Source of the DNA: DGNJ01 sp002388905 | Lineage (GTDB): Bacteria > Pseudomonadota > Gammaproteobacteria > Pseudomonadales > Porticoccaceae | Assembly: GCA_036843405.1 (NCBI GenBank) | Contig: DAITSJ010000009.1 | Location: forward strand, 50,702-114,701 | Reading direction: 5' to 3' | DNA: 64,000 nt | Shown: positions 17,995-25,628 of the stretch, piece after piece | Numbering within the stretch: position 1 is the first letter of the stretch | Layout of the letters: each line of letters begins with the position of its first letter | The notes under the pieces: model-generated | Seen by the model: only the letters and a program-made list of their open reading frames with translations | What the model was told of the DNA's origin: nothing | Database searches by the model: none | Translations under genes and position numbers: made by a program

Positions 17995-19290
17995 TTAGGG
18001 CGCGTCCCAGACCACCGGCAGACTGGTGGGGGATCGAAACTGAATGCCCTTGATGCCCTCGTAATTGCCTTGTGGATCAAGGCGGAGATTGGGCAGCAGA
18101 TCCAGCACGGCATTCAGGGCGATATCCATTTCCGTTTTCGCCAGGGGCATGCCCATGCACATATGGGCGCCAAACCCGAAGGACAGCGGCTGGTTTTTGC
18201 GCTTGACCAGCTTGAATTGCTCCGGCTCTTCATGGGCGGCCGGATCCCGGTTTGCCGCCCCGACCAGGATGTTGACTCCGGAACCGGCGGGAATTTTTAC
18301 CCCGGCCAGTTCGGTATCCCGGATTGTGATCCTGGGTACAACGGAGACCGAACCTTCGTAGCGCATGGCTTCATTAATGGCGATGGGCACCAGGCTGCGA
18401 TCGTTGCGGACCTGTTCGAGCATCTCCGGGCGTTCCAGCAACAGGGCCAGGACATTGGCAAAACCGCGGCTGGTCGTCTCGCCCGCCGCGGCAAGCGTGG
18501 GGCGAAGTACCTGTGAGATTTCCTCGTCGGAGAAGGTCTTGCTGGCCTTTTCAAAGCGCAGCAACTGGGATATCAGGTCGTGCCCCTGAATGTCTCCCTC
18601 GGCGCGCCGCTTTTTGACCGTCTCGAGGATCTGGTTAAAGAGCTCCTCGGAAGCCTTGCTGGCATTGGCAAAGCGCTCCTGCGCCTCTTCCGGTTTACTG
18701 GGGTCGATCATGCCGCCCAGGACCATAACCAGTGCCCGGGTCGAAAACTGTTCCATGGCCTCGGGGTCGTCGTTGGGCAGGCCAAACAACTTGTAGATGA
18801 CCCGGATCGGAAAGTCGAGGATAAAATCCGCCATCAGTTCCGCGCGCCCGCGCGAAGCGAGCTCTTCCACCATGCCGCGAATGGTGGGAATAAAATGGCG
18901 GTCGGTCATATCCTTGAGGGCGGCGGGGGAGAGAATCTGGGTGAGCAGATTCCGGTGGAACCGGTGCTCGTCGCCGTTCAGGTAAAGAATCACCGGGTCG
19001 CCCATGACGCCGGCGAAGGCTTCCCGGTAGATTTCGCTGGAGAAGGTTTCGCTGTCCATCAATGCCTTTTTGACCACTTCATGGCCGAGCAGGCAGAAGA
19101 CGTCGCGCTTGCCCTCTCGACCGGCGACCAGGGAGGGGACGCCGAACTCCGCCACCAGGTCGCCGCGGTAGACAGGACACTGTTCCCGCAGTTTCCGGTA
19201 CTCGGGGTACGGGTCGTCCAGATTGCCGGCATAGGCCTTGCTAAGGGCCACGAAGGCTTCGTTGATTTGGCTGTCTGCTGCAATATTCAT
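17995..19290 (-). CDS. Cytochrome P450
   Basis: This 431-residue soluble bacterial P450 shows all landmarks. C-helix HRFHR is at 109-113, the oxygen-binding I-helix AGETT at 269-273, the K-helix ExxR as EAMR (307-310), and the heme loop FGFGAHMCMG with Cys378 as axial thiolate ligand. It has no membrane anchor. It would hydroxylate a hydrophobic substrate using a ferredoxin and reductase; neither is encoded next to it. It is divergent from an AveC-like membrane protein with a palindrome between them, and ends at a strong terminator. The acidic I-helix Glu is common in terpene/steroid-active bacterial P450s, but the substrate is unknown. Confidence 0.93.
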   Translation of the reverse strand: MNIAADSQINEAFVALSKAYAGNLDDPYPEYRKLREQCPVYRGDLVAEFGVPSLVAGREGKRDVFCLLGHEVVKKALMDSETFSSEIYREAFAGVMGDPVILYLNGDEHRFHRNLLTQILSPAALKDMTDRHFIPTIRGMVEELASRGRAELMADFILDFPIRVIYKLFGLPNDDPEAMEQFSTRALVMVLGGMIDPSKPEEAQERFANASKASEELFNQILETVKKRRAEGDIQGHDLISQLLRFEKASKTFSDEEISQVLRPTLAAAGETTSRGFANVLALLLERPEMLEQVRNDRSLVPIAINEAMRYEGSVSVVPRITIRDTELAGVKIPAGSGVNILVGAANRDPAAHEEPEQFKLVKRKNQPLSFGFGAHMCMGMPLAKTEMDIALNAVLDLLPNLRLDPQGNYEGIKGIQFRSPTSLPVVWDAP

Positions 19291-19375
19291 GGTTGATCCT
19301 CACTGCTCGCATCGGAGATTACCCGGGGATAGTACGCCCCGGCAGGCCTCATAAACAAAGGACAGTTTGTTGCCA

Positions 19376-19393
19376 ATGTCTAAAAATAGACAT
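19376..19393. promoter_or_regulatory. Palindromic operator candidate between P450 and AveC-like genes
   Basis: ATGTCTA-AAAA-TAGACAT is a perfect 7-4-7 inverted repeat in the 216-bp divergent intergenic region. Its size and symmetry fit a dimeric repressor site that could control both genes. The TGTCT half-site recurs in the palindrome at 25540-25551. Confidence 0.45.
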
Positions 19394-19506
19394 ATCCGGT
19401 GGTTTGTCGGCTTTGGTGGCCATGCAATCGCGTTTGGCGGTGTTAGTATCCCTCGCAACTCGAAAGCGAGCTTTGGCTCAAACCAATAATTCGAAGGAGT
19501 GTTTCG

Positions 19507-20346
19507 GTGAAACAAGGTCAATTATCGTTCCTGTGCGCCCTCATTGCCGGTGTCGTCTTTCCACTGCCCCTTCAGGCTGCAACAGAACCGAACCCGTTTG
19601 GCGTGCCGCCCCTTGAGCCCGGCCAGATCCATACCTTCAGCCTGGTAATGTTTGTCGTGATGCTGGTGTTTTTTTCCCTGTGGAGCTGGAAAAAAGGCGA
19701 GATAAGACCCGGGTTATTGGTGCTGATCGCCGCCATGTCGGCTTCCTGGCAGGAATTTTATGCGGACTGGGGTGCCTACCTTTACTGGAATCCCGGCTTT
19801 CCCCAACTGCCCTGGGGCGACACCGCCTTCACGACGCCGGTCAAACCGTTGTTTATTCCCTTTTCCTGGGGTTGGTATTTCGCCTTTATCCTGCCATTGC
19901 TGCTGGCGATCCTGAACTGGCTGCACGGTAAATTTCCCGGCTTCCCCCGGTTTTTGCTGGTGCTGATCACCGCGGGGCCGCTCTTCTATGGCTACAACAT
20001 CTTCCAGGAAAAGAATGCCGGGGATATGGCCTGGTGGGGTTACCTGGAGACTTTCGGGCCTTCGGCGCAGGCTGCCTACAGCCAGTATCCGCTGGTCTGG
20101 CCCGCGGTTTCCCTGGTGCTCTGGACCGTGGTGCTCCTTTGGCTGCTGATGCTCAAGGATAACGCGGGCTTCTGGCGCCACGAGCGCTGGCTGGGTGTCG
20201 ACAAGGTCGCTGGGGGTGCCAGGCAGGCCGTCGCCCGGGTGGTCGCTTTTGCCTTGCTATTCAATATCAGTTGCCTGGTCCTGGTGACTATCCCCTCTAT
20301 ACTTGGCCGGGTGCTGTTCGGCGTCGATCACCCCCTTATTCCCTGA
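19507..20346 (+). CDS. AveC-like (spirocyclase-family) polytopic membrane protein
   Basis: The 279-residue protein has about six or seven hydrophobic segments. The first (residues 5-23) ends in an LQA-A stretch that could act as a signal or anchor. Conserved-looking polar and aromatic stretches lie between helices: SASWQEFYADWGAYLYWNPGF and PLFIPFSWGWYFAF. This arrangement recalls the AveC-like family, named for the avermectin spiroketal cyclase, whose bacterial relatives often sit beside P450 and lipid or terpenoid catabolism genes. The start is GTG with AAGGAG 7 nt upstream. It is divergent from the P450. I am confident it is a membrane protein, much less so of the family. Confidence 0.55.
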   Translation: MKQGQLSFLCALIAGVVFPLPLQAATEPNPFGVPPLEPGQIHTFSLVMFVVMLVFFSLWSWKKGEIRPGLLVLIAAMSASWQEFYADWGAYLYWNPGFPQLPWGDTAFTTPVKPLFIPFSWGWYFAFILPLLLAILNWLHGKFPGFPRFLLVLITAGPLFYGYNIFQEKNAGDMAWWGYLETFGPSAQAAYSQYPLVWPAVSLVLWTVVLLWLLMLKDNAGFWRHERWLGVDKVAGGARQAVARVVAFALLFNISCLVLVTIPSILGRVLFGVDHPLIP

Positions 20347-20367
20347 CGGCCGAGGCTAGGTTGACCG

Positions 20368-20964
20368 CTAGGACACTGGCGCCATGGTAGAGTGCCGGCG
20401 CGGCGGCAGATGCAGCAGATCCTGCAGCCCCGACACGGCCAGCCGGTTGAAGCGGTCGCTCATGACATCCGCCGGGTAGGGGAAATCGTGGCGCACCCAC
20501 CAGACCAGAAGGCCCTGCAAGGCGCTGGCCAGGTAGTGCACGGTGCATTCCAGGTCCGGTTCGGGGAGGCTCGGGTCCATGCCGCGCAACCACTCGCGGG
20601 TCCTGATCACCAGCAGGTTGCGCATATGGTAGGCCGCCACGTTGTGGGTTTCCTCGCACAGGCAGGCCCGGGCCATTGCCTGCCACTGCTCGGCACCGCG
20701 GAACAGGACAATGGCGAAGTTCGGGTAATCGGTGTTCGCCCCATCGGTCTGGAAGACATCGTCCGAGGAGCGCACGCCGATTTCCTCGAAGCCGCTGATC
20801 AGCAGGTCGTCCTTGTCCCGGAAATGGAGATAGAAGCTGGAACGCGACACATTGGCCCGTTCCGCCAGGTCCCGGACGGTAATCTGGTCGTAGCTTTTAT
20901 GATCGATCAATTCCGATAGCGCCTGGCGCAGTGCTTCGCGGGTTTTCTGCTTTCTCCGGTCCAT
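20368..20964 (-). CDS. TetR-family transcriptional regulator
   Basis: The protein has 198 residues. A helix-turn-helix (YDQITVRDLAERANVSRSSFYLHFRDKDDLL) follows a short basic N-terminus (MDRRKQKTREALRQAL), and the C-terminal helical domain ends in a loose tail. It is divergent from the luciferase-like gene at 21289 across a 324-bp region that contains inverted repeats, so regulation of itself and of that gene is likely. It is convergent with the AveC-like gene. Confidence 0.88.
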   Translation of the reverse strand: MDRRKQKTREALRQALSELIDHKSYDQITVRDLAERANVSRSSFYLHFRDKDDLLISGFEEIGVRSSDDVFQTDGANTDYPNFAIVLFRGAEQWQAMARACLCEETHNVAAYHMRNLLVIRTREWLRGMDPSLPEPDLECTVHYLASALQGLLVWWVRHDFPYPADVMSDRFNRLAVSGLQDLLHLPPRRHSTMAPVS

Positions 20965-21288
20965 AGCGGGTACTTCCCACCCTCTTTCCCATAAAAAACT
21001 TTATTGGACAAAAAGCCAATATAGTCCAAAAAGTGGCAAAAGACCATGTCCGGGGTTTGTACCACCGCAAATGGCTGATTAGCATCGGATTTGTCGGGCG
21101 TCTGTAGCCCACAAGCCGGTAAGAAGACCGGTTTGTGCCGGGCCGCCTTGGAAAGCGTACCGGACCGGAAGGCCCTTGTCGGGCAATTTTCGATTAAGAT
21201 AGGTGCCTGATTTCCTGCGCCGGTCTGTTCTCCCGGGCCGGCCCACGTAAGCCTGGGTCGATAAGATCTTGAATAAAAGGAGTGTTAT
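20965..21288. other. 324-bp divergent regulatory region
   Basis: No gene is present. It contains overlapping dyads at 21002-21029 (separate entry) next to the TetR start and a hairpin at 21110-21137 (CACAAGCCGGT / ACCGGTTTGTG, one mismatch, loop AAGAAG). A good SD, AAAGGAG, lies 8 nt before the downstream luciferase-like gene. Confidence 0.5.
21002..21029. promoter_or_regulatory. Overlapping dyad operators upstream of the second TetR gene
   Basis: TATTGG (21002-21007) pairs with CCAATA (21016-21021) across 8 nt. TTGGAC (21004-21009) pairs with GTCCAA (21024-21029) across 14 nt. The two dyads share one arm and lie about 40 bp upstream of the TetR start codon, as expected for an autoregulatory site. 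Confidence 0.45.
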
Positions 21289-22341
21289 ATGTCTCGCAAA
21301 TTGAATGCCAGCGGCAAAGAGAGAGAATACTGGGGCGTGGTGCCCGTGGCCTCGGGGCCTGAGTTGATGGAAATGGGCAAACACATGGAGGACATCGGTT
21401 TCGACGGGGCGACGGCGCTGCAGATCTACGGCCCCCCCTATGTCCCGCTGGCGCCGGTGGGTGCGGCCACGAAAAGGCTGAAGATCGCCACTGGTGTTGC
21501 CGTGGCCGCTGCGCGAAGTCCCTTCGAAACCGCCTATGCGGCCATGGATATGGATCGTATCACCAACGGCCGCTTTATCCTCGGCCTGGGCAGCGCCGTG
21601 CCCTCCGCCACCGTGGGGCTTTACGGAGCGCCGGAGTACAAGTTGCTGACCCACCTGAAGGACACGGTGCGTGCTGTGCGCCATATCGTCGCCGGCGCCC
21701 ACAAGGGACTCGAGCCCTACGACGGCGTCTACTACAAGGCCGATTACCAGGAAATGATCCCCACGGCGCCGCCGGTCCGGGAGCATATCCCCATCTGGGT
21801 GGCGGCCATGCGCGAGAAAATGACCCGGATGGCCCTGGAAGTTGCCGACGGCCTGATGGCACACGCACTGTGGACGGTAAGCTGGACCAATGAAAAGATT
21901 GCGCCGCTGATTGAAAATTCCCTCAGGGAGTTCGGCCGCTCCCGGGACGAGATCGAGGTGAATTCCTGGCCCTGGGTAGCGGTCAACAATGACAAGAAGC
22001 AGGCCATCGACGATGCCCGGCCGACGGTGGCTTCCTATGCGGGTATCACGGCCTACGAGAATATTTTCGAGGGGCACGGTTTCCTGAAGGAGGCCCGGAT
22101 CTGCCAGGAAGCATCGAAACGGCAGAGCGATGTCATGTCCGTGGTGGACCAGGTGCCCGATGAAATGGTGCTGGCTTTTGTTTCCTGCGGCAGCGTTGAC
22201 GAGGTGCTCGAGCAGATAGAGCCCCTGTGGAATGTCGCCGACTCCCTGTGCCCCATGTCGCCGTATCGCTGCCTGACGCCGGAGAAGCTGCAGTTCTACG
22301 GACAGGGCATCCACCAGCTGGTGGCCGCCGCCAAGCGCTGA
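21289..22341 (+). CDS. Luciferase-like (LLM class) flavin/F420-dependent oxidoreductase
   Basis: The 350-residue TIM-barrel protein belongs to the same superfamily as the enzyme at 8198: IGFDGATALQIYGPPYVPLAPVG, LKIATGVAVAAARSPFETAYAAMD, FILGLGSAVPSATVGLYGAPEYKLLTHL, and a C-terminal segment with CGSVDEVLEQI. The two are paralogues with conserved active-site region (ARSPFETA versus TRSPLETA) but differ in the substrate loops. It is monocistronic, flanked by the divergent TetR and a downstream hairpin. FMN or F420 use cannot be decided from sequence. Confidence 0.85.
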   Translation: MSRKLNASGKEREYWGVVPVASGPELMEMGKHMEDIGFDGATALQIYGPPYVPLAPVGAATKRLKIATGVAVAAARSPFETAYAAMDMDRITNGRFILGLGSAVPSATVGLYGAPEYKLLTHLKDTVRAVRHIVAGAHKGLEPYDGVYYKADYQEMIPTAPPVREHIPIWVAAMREKMTRMALEVADGLMAHALWTVSWTNEKIAPLIENSLREFGRSRDEIEVNSWPWVAVNNDKKQAIDDARPTVASYAGITAYENIFEGHGFLKEARICQEASKRQSDVMSVVDQVPDEMVLAFVSCGSVDEVLEQIEPLWNVADSLCPMSPYRCLTPEKLQFYGQGIHQLVAAAKR

Positions 22342-22360
22342 CGGATGGTCGCGGGCCGCC

Positions 22361-22390
22361 GCCGGTCCCGCCTGGGCGGGGGGGACCGGC
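22361..22390. terminator. Strong hairpin between convergent genes
   Basis: GCCGGTCCC (22361-22369) and GGGACCGGC (22382-22390) pair perfectly over 9 bp with a GC-rich inner region. It lies 20 bp after the luciferase-like stop and 18 bp before the end of the convergent DUF1993 gene. No clear U-tract on either strand. Confidence 0.45.
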
Positions 22391-22407
22391 ATTGCCGGGC
22401 CGGGGCT

Positions 22408-22923
22408 TCAGTTGCTGGTGATATCCCCCAGGTAATCGGCCTTGCCCACTGCCACGCCCGCCATACGCAGGATGTTGTAGGCGGTGGTCATGTGGAAATA
22501 GAAGTTGGGCGTTACGTAATTGCGCACATAGGACATGCCGTTGAAGTTCAGGGTGATTCCCGGGAACTCCAGGACGATCTCCCGCTCCTCGCACCCCTGA
22601 AACTGCTCGGCCTTGAGGGGCTCCAGGAACGCGATGGTCTTTTCCAGCCGCGATTTCAGGGCCGGAAGGTGCGTATCGGACTTGTCCCACTCGGGCACCT
22701 CCATTCCGGCCAGCCTGGCGCCGCAGGCCCTGGCCATGTCGCCCGCCACGTCGATTTGCGCGAACAGGGGCAGCATATCCGGCGCGAGCCGGTAGTTGGG
22801 GAGTACTTCTGGAGCGATCTCCCTTTCCTCCTGAAAGGCAATCCCCTTGTCGATAATGCCCTTGAGGTTCTCAAGGGATCGCAGGAACAGGGGGACGGTA
22901 GCCTGGTAGATATCCATTTTCAT
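22408..22923 (-). CDS. DUF1993-family protein
   Basis: The 171-residue mostly helical protein begins DIYQATVPLFLRSLENLKGIIDKG and ends FNGMSYVRNYVTPNFYFHMTTAYNILRMAGVAVGKADYLG. This matches the DUF1993 (DinB-like helical bundle) family, whose function is unestablished. The SD GGAGG lies 8 nt before the ATG. Its upstream neighbour on the same strand is an SDR; removing the intervening 265-bp MITE and one target-site copy puts the SDR stop only about 25 bp before this ATG, so the two were probably one operon before the insertion. Confidence 0.85.
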   Translation of the reverse strand: MKMDIYQATVPLFLRSLENLKGIIDKGIAFQEEREIAPEVLPNYRLAPDMLPLFAQIDVAGDMARACGARLAGMEVPEWDKSDTHLPALKSRLEKTIAFLEPLKAEQFQGCEEREIVLEFPGITLNFNGMSYVRNYVTPNFYFHMTTAYNILRMAGVAVGKADYLGDITSN

Positions 22924-22944
22924 GGTGTATTCCTCCGTTTTTTA

Positions 22945-23217
22945 TTTAGGGCACCTCTATAAATTGGGAGCAGCCTCTGGCTTTCAGGCGGATTTGCAAT
23001 CAAGGAGCAACTTCGCAGGCATGCTGGTTGCCTGTCGAGAAGTTGCAACGCCGAGTGCGAATCCGCCTGAAAGCCCCGAAGGGCGCGGCCTGACAGGCGC
23101 CAGCGCTGCGTTGGCTTGCTTGACAAGGACAACCAGCCTTGTCCTGCGCAAACCGCCTTGCGCTGACGCCTGTCAGGTTGCGCAGAGGCCACTCACAATT
23201 TTTAGAGGTGCCCTTTA
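22945..23217. mobile_element. MITE-like non-autonomous element with 4-bp target-site duplication
   Basis: The element proper spans 22949-23213 (265 bp). Its ends are 31-bp terminal inverted repeats with 4 mismatches, both starting GGGCACCTCTA. It is flanked by direct TTTA copies at 22945-22948 and 23214-23217. Inside are two long imperfect hairpin arms, 22980-23074 (outer stem GCTTTCAGGCGGATT / AATCCGCCTGAAAGC) and 23091-23175 (outer stem TGACAGGCG / CGCCTGTCA). There is no transposase. TIR length and 4-bp duplication fit mobilisation by an IS5-like transposase, but that is inference. Confidence 0.85.
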
Positions 23218-24041
23218 TTCAGAAAACCATCGGATGCCGTGATCATTTTCTTTTCGCTGGCCATTTGCGGGGCATGGGCCAGGAAGCCCCCGTCCACCGA
23301 ATAGACTTGCCCGGTAATCCAGGCGGAGCGATCCGAGCCCAGGAAAGCCACCATTTCCGCCACGTCCTCGGGCTTGCCCAGGCGGCCGGCGAGCTTGTTT
23401 TCCCGGTACAGTTCCTGGAACGCATCTGGCATCACTTCGGCGAGTCGCTCGGTCATCACCAGTCCCAATGCCAGGGCATTGCAGCGGATCCCCTGTTCGC
23501 CGTACTGGGTGGCGACATATTGGGTGAGGGTATTGATGGCGCCCTTGGAACAGGCATAGGCGCTGGCGTAGATCTGGCCGGAGAGGGAGGTGCCGGAGCT
23601 GATATTGATAATGGAACCGCCCCCGGTGGCGAGCATGTGCCTGACCGCGTGCTTGCACATGAGCATGGTGCCACGGCTGTTGACCTGGAATGTCTTGTCC
23701 CAGGCTTCCACATCCATGTTGAGGATATCGCCGTCGGCTCCGCCGGCGGTGAGCGCGGCATTGTTGTCGACGATATCCAGCCCCTTGTAAGTATCGAGGG
23801 TGAATTCCATCAACGCCTCGACGCTTTTCTCGTCGGCAATATCCACCGGGAAGGGCACCACCTCGCCTAGCCGGGAGGCTTCCCGGACCGCGGTTTCCAG
23901 CGACTGGCCGGGAAGGTCCGCCGCCACCACCCGGGCGCCGCCCGCCGCCAGTCGCTTGACCGTTTCCAGGCCGATGCCGCGATGGGCACCGGTGACAATG
24001 GCGACTTTATCCGTTAAATCCTGCATGGTTGCATCGTTCAT
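23202..24041 (-). CDS. SDR family oxidoreductase with MITE-derived C-terminus
   Basis: The 279-residue classical SDR has TGAHRGIG cofactor loop, DLPG after strand 2, NNAALTAGG and YACSKG as the catalytic Tyr/Lys. It is a close paralogue of the SDR at 28505 (shared INISSGTSL, YASAYACSKGAINTLTQY and MASEKKM tail). Start ATG 24041 has AGGAT upstream; an earlier in-frame start at 24113 lacks support. The last three codons and stop (GHL-stop) are the inner edge of the MITE terminal repeat; without the insertion the reading frame would end one codon earlier in TAA. The enzyme is therefore probably intact. Confidence 0.88.
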   Translation of the reverse strand: MNDATMQDLTDKVAIVTGAHRGIGLETVKRLAAGGARVVAADLPGQSLETAVREASRLGEVVPFPVDIADEKSVEALMEFTLDTYKGLDIVDNNAALTAGGADGDILNMDVEAWDKTFQVNSRGTMLMCKHAVRHMLATGGGSIINISSGTSLSGQIYASAYACSKGAINTLTQYVATQYGEQGIRCNALALGLVMTERLAEVMPDAFQELYRENKLAGRLGKPEDVAEMVAFLGSDRSAWITGQVYSVDGGFLAHAPQMASEKKMITASDGFLNKGHL

Positions 24042-24170
24042 CGATTTTATCCTGTGTTGTGGTGTTGAAAATCCGCCGTCCCGCCGGCGACGGTCATCCG
24101 TGGACCCCGGCATGCGGGGGCGGAAGGGAATATCGGCACAGCGGGTCGCTGCCTCCGGCTGGCACTTTCC

Positions 24171-25379
24171 CTACTGACCCTGCGCATTCTGGCTCGATGG
24201 TATTGGCACCGTCTCCTTTGTCAGCCGGTAAAAGCAGAATGCAGCCAGCAATAACAGTGGCAGCAACAGCATGAATGCCGGCTGGTAGCTGCCGCTCAGA
24301 TCCCGGATCCAGCCGGCGAAAAGCGGCGCCAGGCCCGAGAGGCTGGCCACCGCCATTATCAGCCCCATGACCCGGCCAAAATTCTCCGACCCGAAACGCT
24401 GGGAGGCGACGACGATAATCAGTGGCAATAGTCCCCCCGCGGTGGTCCCGAGCAGGAAAACGCCCGCGGCCAGGGAAGGGTAGTCGGAGGCCAGGGCCGT
24501 GAGCAGGATACCCGCACCGGCGAGACCGGTCAGCGTATAGTAAATCGCCGCCTGGCTGATGCGGTCGGCGAGAAACCCCGACGACAGCTTTCCTCCCGCC
24601 ATGAGGATCGCGGTGATCGATACGATAAAACCGGCCTGGGGCTGGGATACCGAGAGGTCCCGGGCGTACAGCCCCATGTTCTGCAACACGGCCGAGAACA
24701 GGGCGGCCGGTATCGCATAGGCGATGGCCAGTTTCAGGACGTCCGGATTCCTGATCAGTTCGACGGATGACCTGGCCCCATGAGTTCGTTCCCCGGCCGG
24801 CCTGGGCCGGGGTGCCGCGCCGAGGATTAAAAAGGCCAGGGGCAGGAGCCCCGCGCCAATCACGCCGGCCACCAGCATGGCCACGATTCGCCAATCCATG
24901 ACGGCGAGCAGGGAGGCGAGGAGGGGTGGCATGACGAAACCTCCCAGCGAGGTGCCCAGGGCGCAAATGCCGATGGCCGTGCCCCGTTTTTCCTCGAACA
25001 CCCTGGCCACCAGGCTCTGGGACATGAGCGGGCCGGTCAGCACCACCGCCATGGGCATGAGCAGGGTAAAGACGGCGATCACGGCCCAGGCCTGTGTTGC
25101 CTGGGAAATCAGCAGGAAGCCCAGGCTGTACAGGGCAATACCCGCCATGACCAGCCGGCGTGCCGGAAAACTGTCGATAAGCATGCCGCCAAAGGGCGAC
25201 AGCAGCGCCGCCATTACAGTCATACCGGCAAAGGCCATCATCAACTGACTGCGGCTGGTGGCAAATTCGTCCACCCAGGCCACGGCGAAAAAGGTAAAAC
25301 AGTACATGCCGATGCCGATAACCAGCATCTGCATCACCAGGGTCAGGGATAACACTATCCATCGGTATGCCGGTGTCAT
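24171..25379 (-). CDS. Major facilitator superfamily transporter
   Basis: The protein has about 402 residues and 12 predicted transmembrane helices, beginning MTPAYRWIVLSLTLVMQMLVIGIGMYCF. The helix 2-3 loop carries GGMLIDSFPARRLV and the second half GFLADRISQAAI, both MFS signatures. I chose ATG 25379, which has AAGGAT upstream; the frame is open a further 150 bp but that part is hydrophilic and unlike the family. It lies downstream of, and divergent from, the NTF2-like gene and upstream of the SDR on the same strand. It is distinct from the MFS at 14443. Confidence 0.85.
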   Translation of the reverse strand: MTPAYRWIVLSLTLVMQMLVIGIGMYCFTFFAVAWVDEFATSRSQLMMAFAGMTVMAALLSPFGGMLIDSFPARRLVMAGIALYSLGFLLISQATQAWAVIAVFTLLMPMAVVLTGPLMSQSLVARVFEEKRGTAIGICALGTSLGGFVMPPLLASLLAVMDWRIVAMLVAGVIGAGLLPLAFLILGAAPRPRPAGERTHGARSSVELIRNPDVLKLAIAYAIPAALFSAVLQNMGLYARDLSVSQPQAGFIVSITAILMAGGKLSSGFLADRISQAAIYYTLTGLAGAGILLTALASDYPSLAAGVFLLGTTAGGLLPLIIVVASQRFGSENFGRVMGLIMAVASLSGLAPLFAGWIRDLSGSYQPAFMLLLPLLLLAAFCFYRLTKETVPIPSSQNAQGQ

Positions 25380-25539
25380 GGGTATCCTTTTGTATTGTCG
25401 ACGCCGAGGCAGGCCCGGGCCGGCGGGATTCCGCGCCGGGCAAAGCGGCCAATCATAACATGGCTGAGGCAACTCGCCTTCGGGCGTGCGGCGGGCTTGT
25501 CGCTGTGGCGGACAGGGGTTATGATCCACACAATATATA

Positions 25540-25551
25540 AGACAATTGTCT
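25540..25551. promoter_or_regulatory. Palindrome in the MFS/NTF2-like divergent region
   Basis: AGACAATTGTCT is a perfect 12-bp palindrome immediately beside a TATATAA stretch that could serve as a -10 on either strand. It lies 89 bp before the NTF2-like gene and 161 bp before the MFS start. A repressor site is plausible; its half-site resembles that of the dyad at 19376-19393. Confidence 0.4.
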
Positions 25552-25628
25552 GGTCACCTTGTTAAGCTGTTGTGTGGCCGGCAACAGAGAGTCAGCGGCA
25601 AAAGACAACGGCGAAAGACAGGCTATCT

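Noticed and set aside
22980..23175. Repeated stems considered as a CRISPR array
   Set aside because: There are two inverted hairpins inside terminal repeats, not multiple direct repeats with spacers of uniform length.
22922..23242. Short open frames across the MITE on both strands
   Set aside because: They arise from inverted-repeat arms, lack SD sites and similarity, and cover the element's own palindromes.
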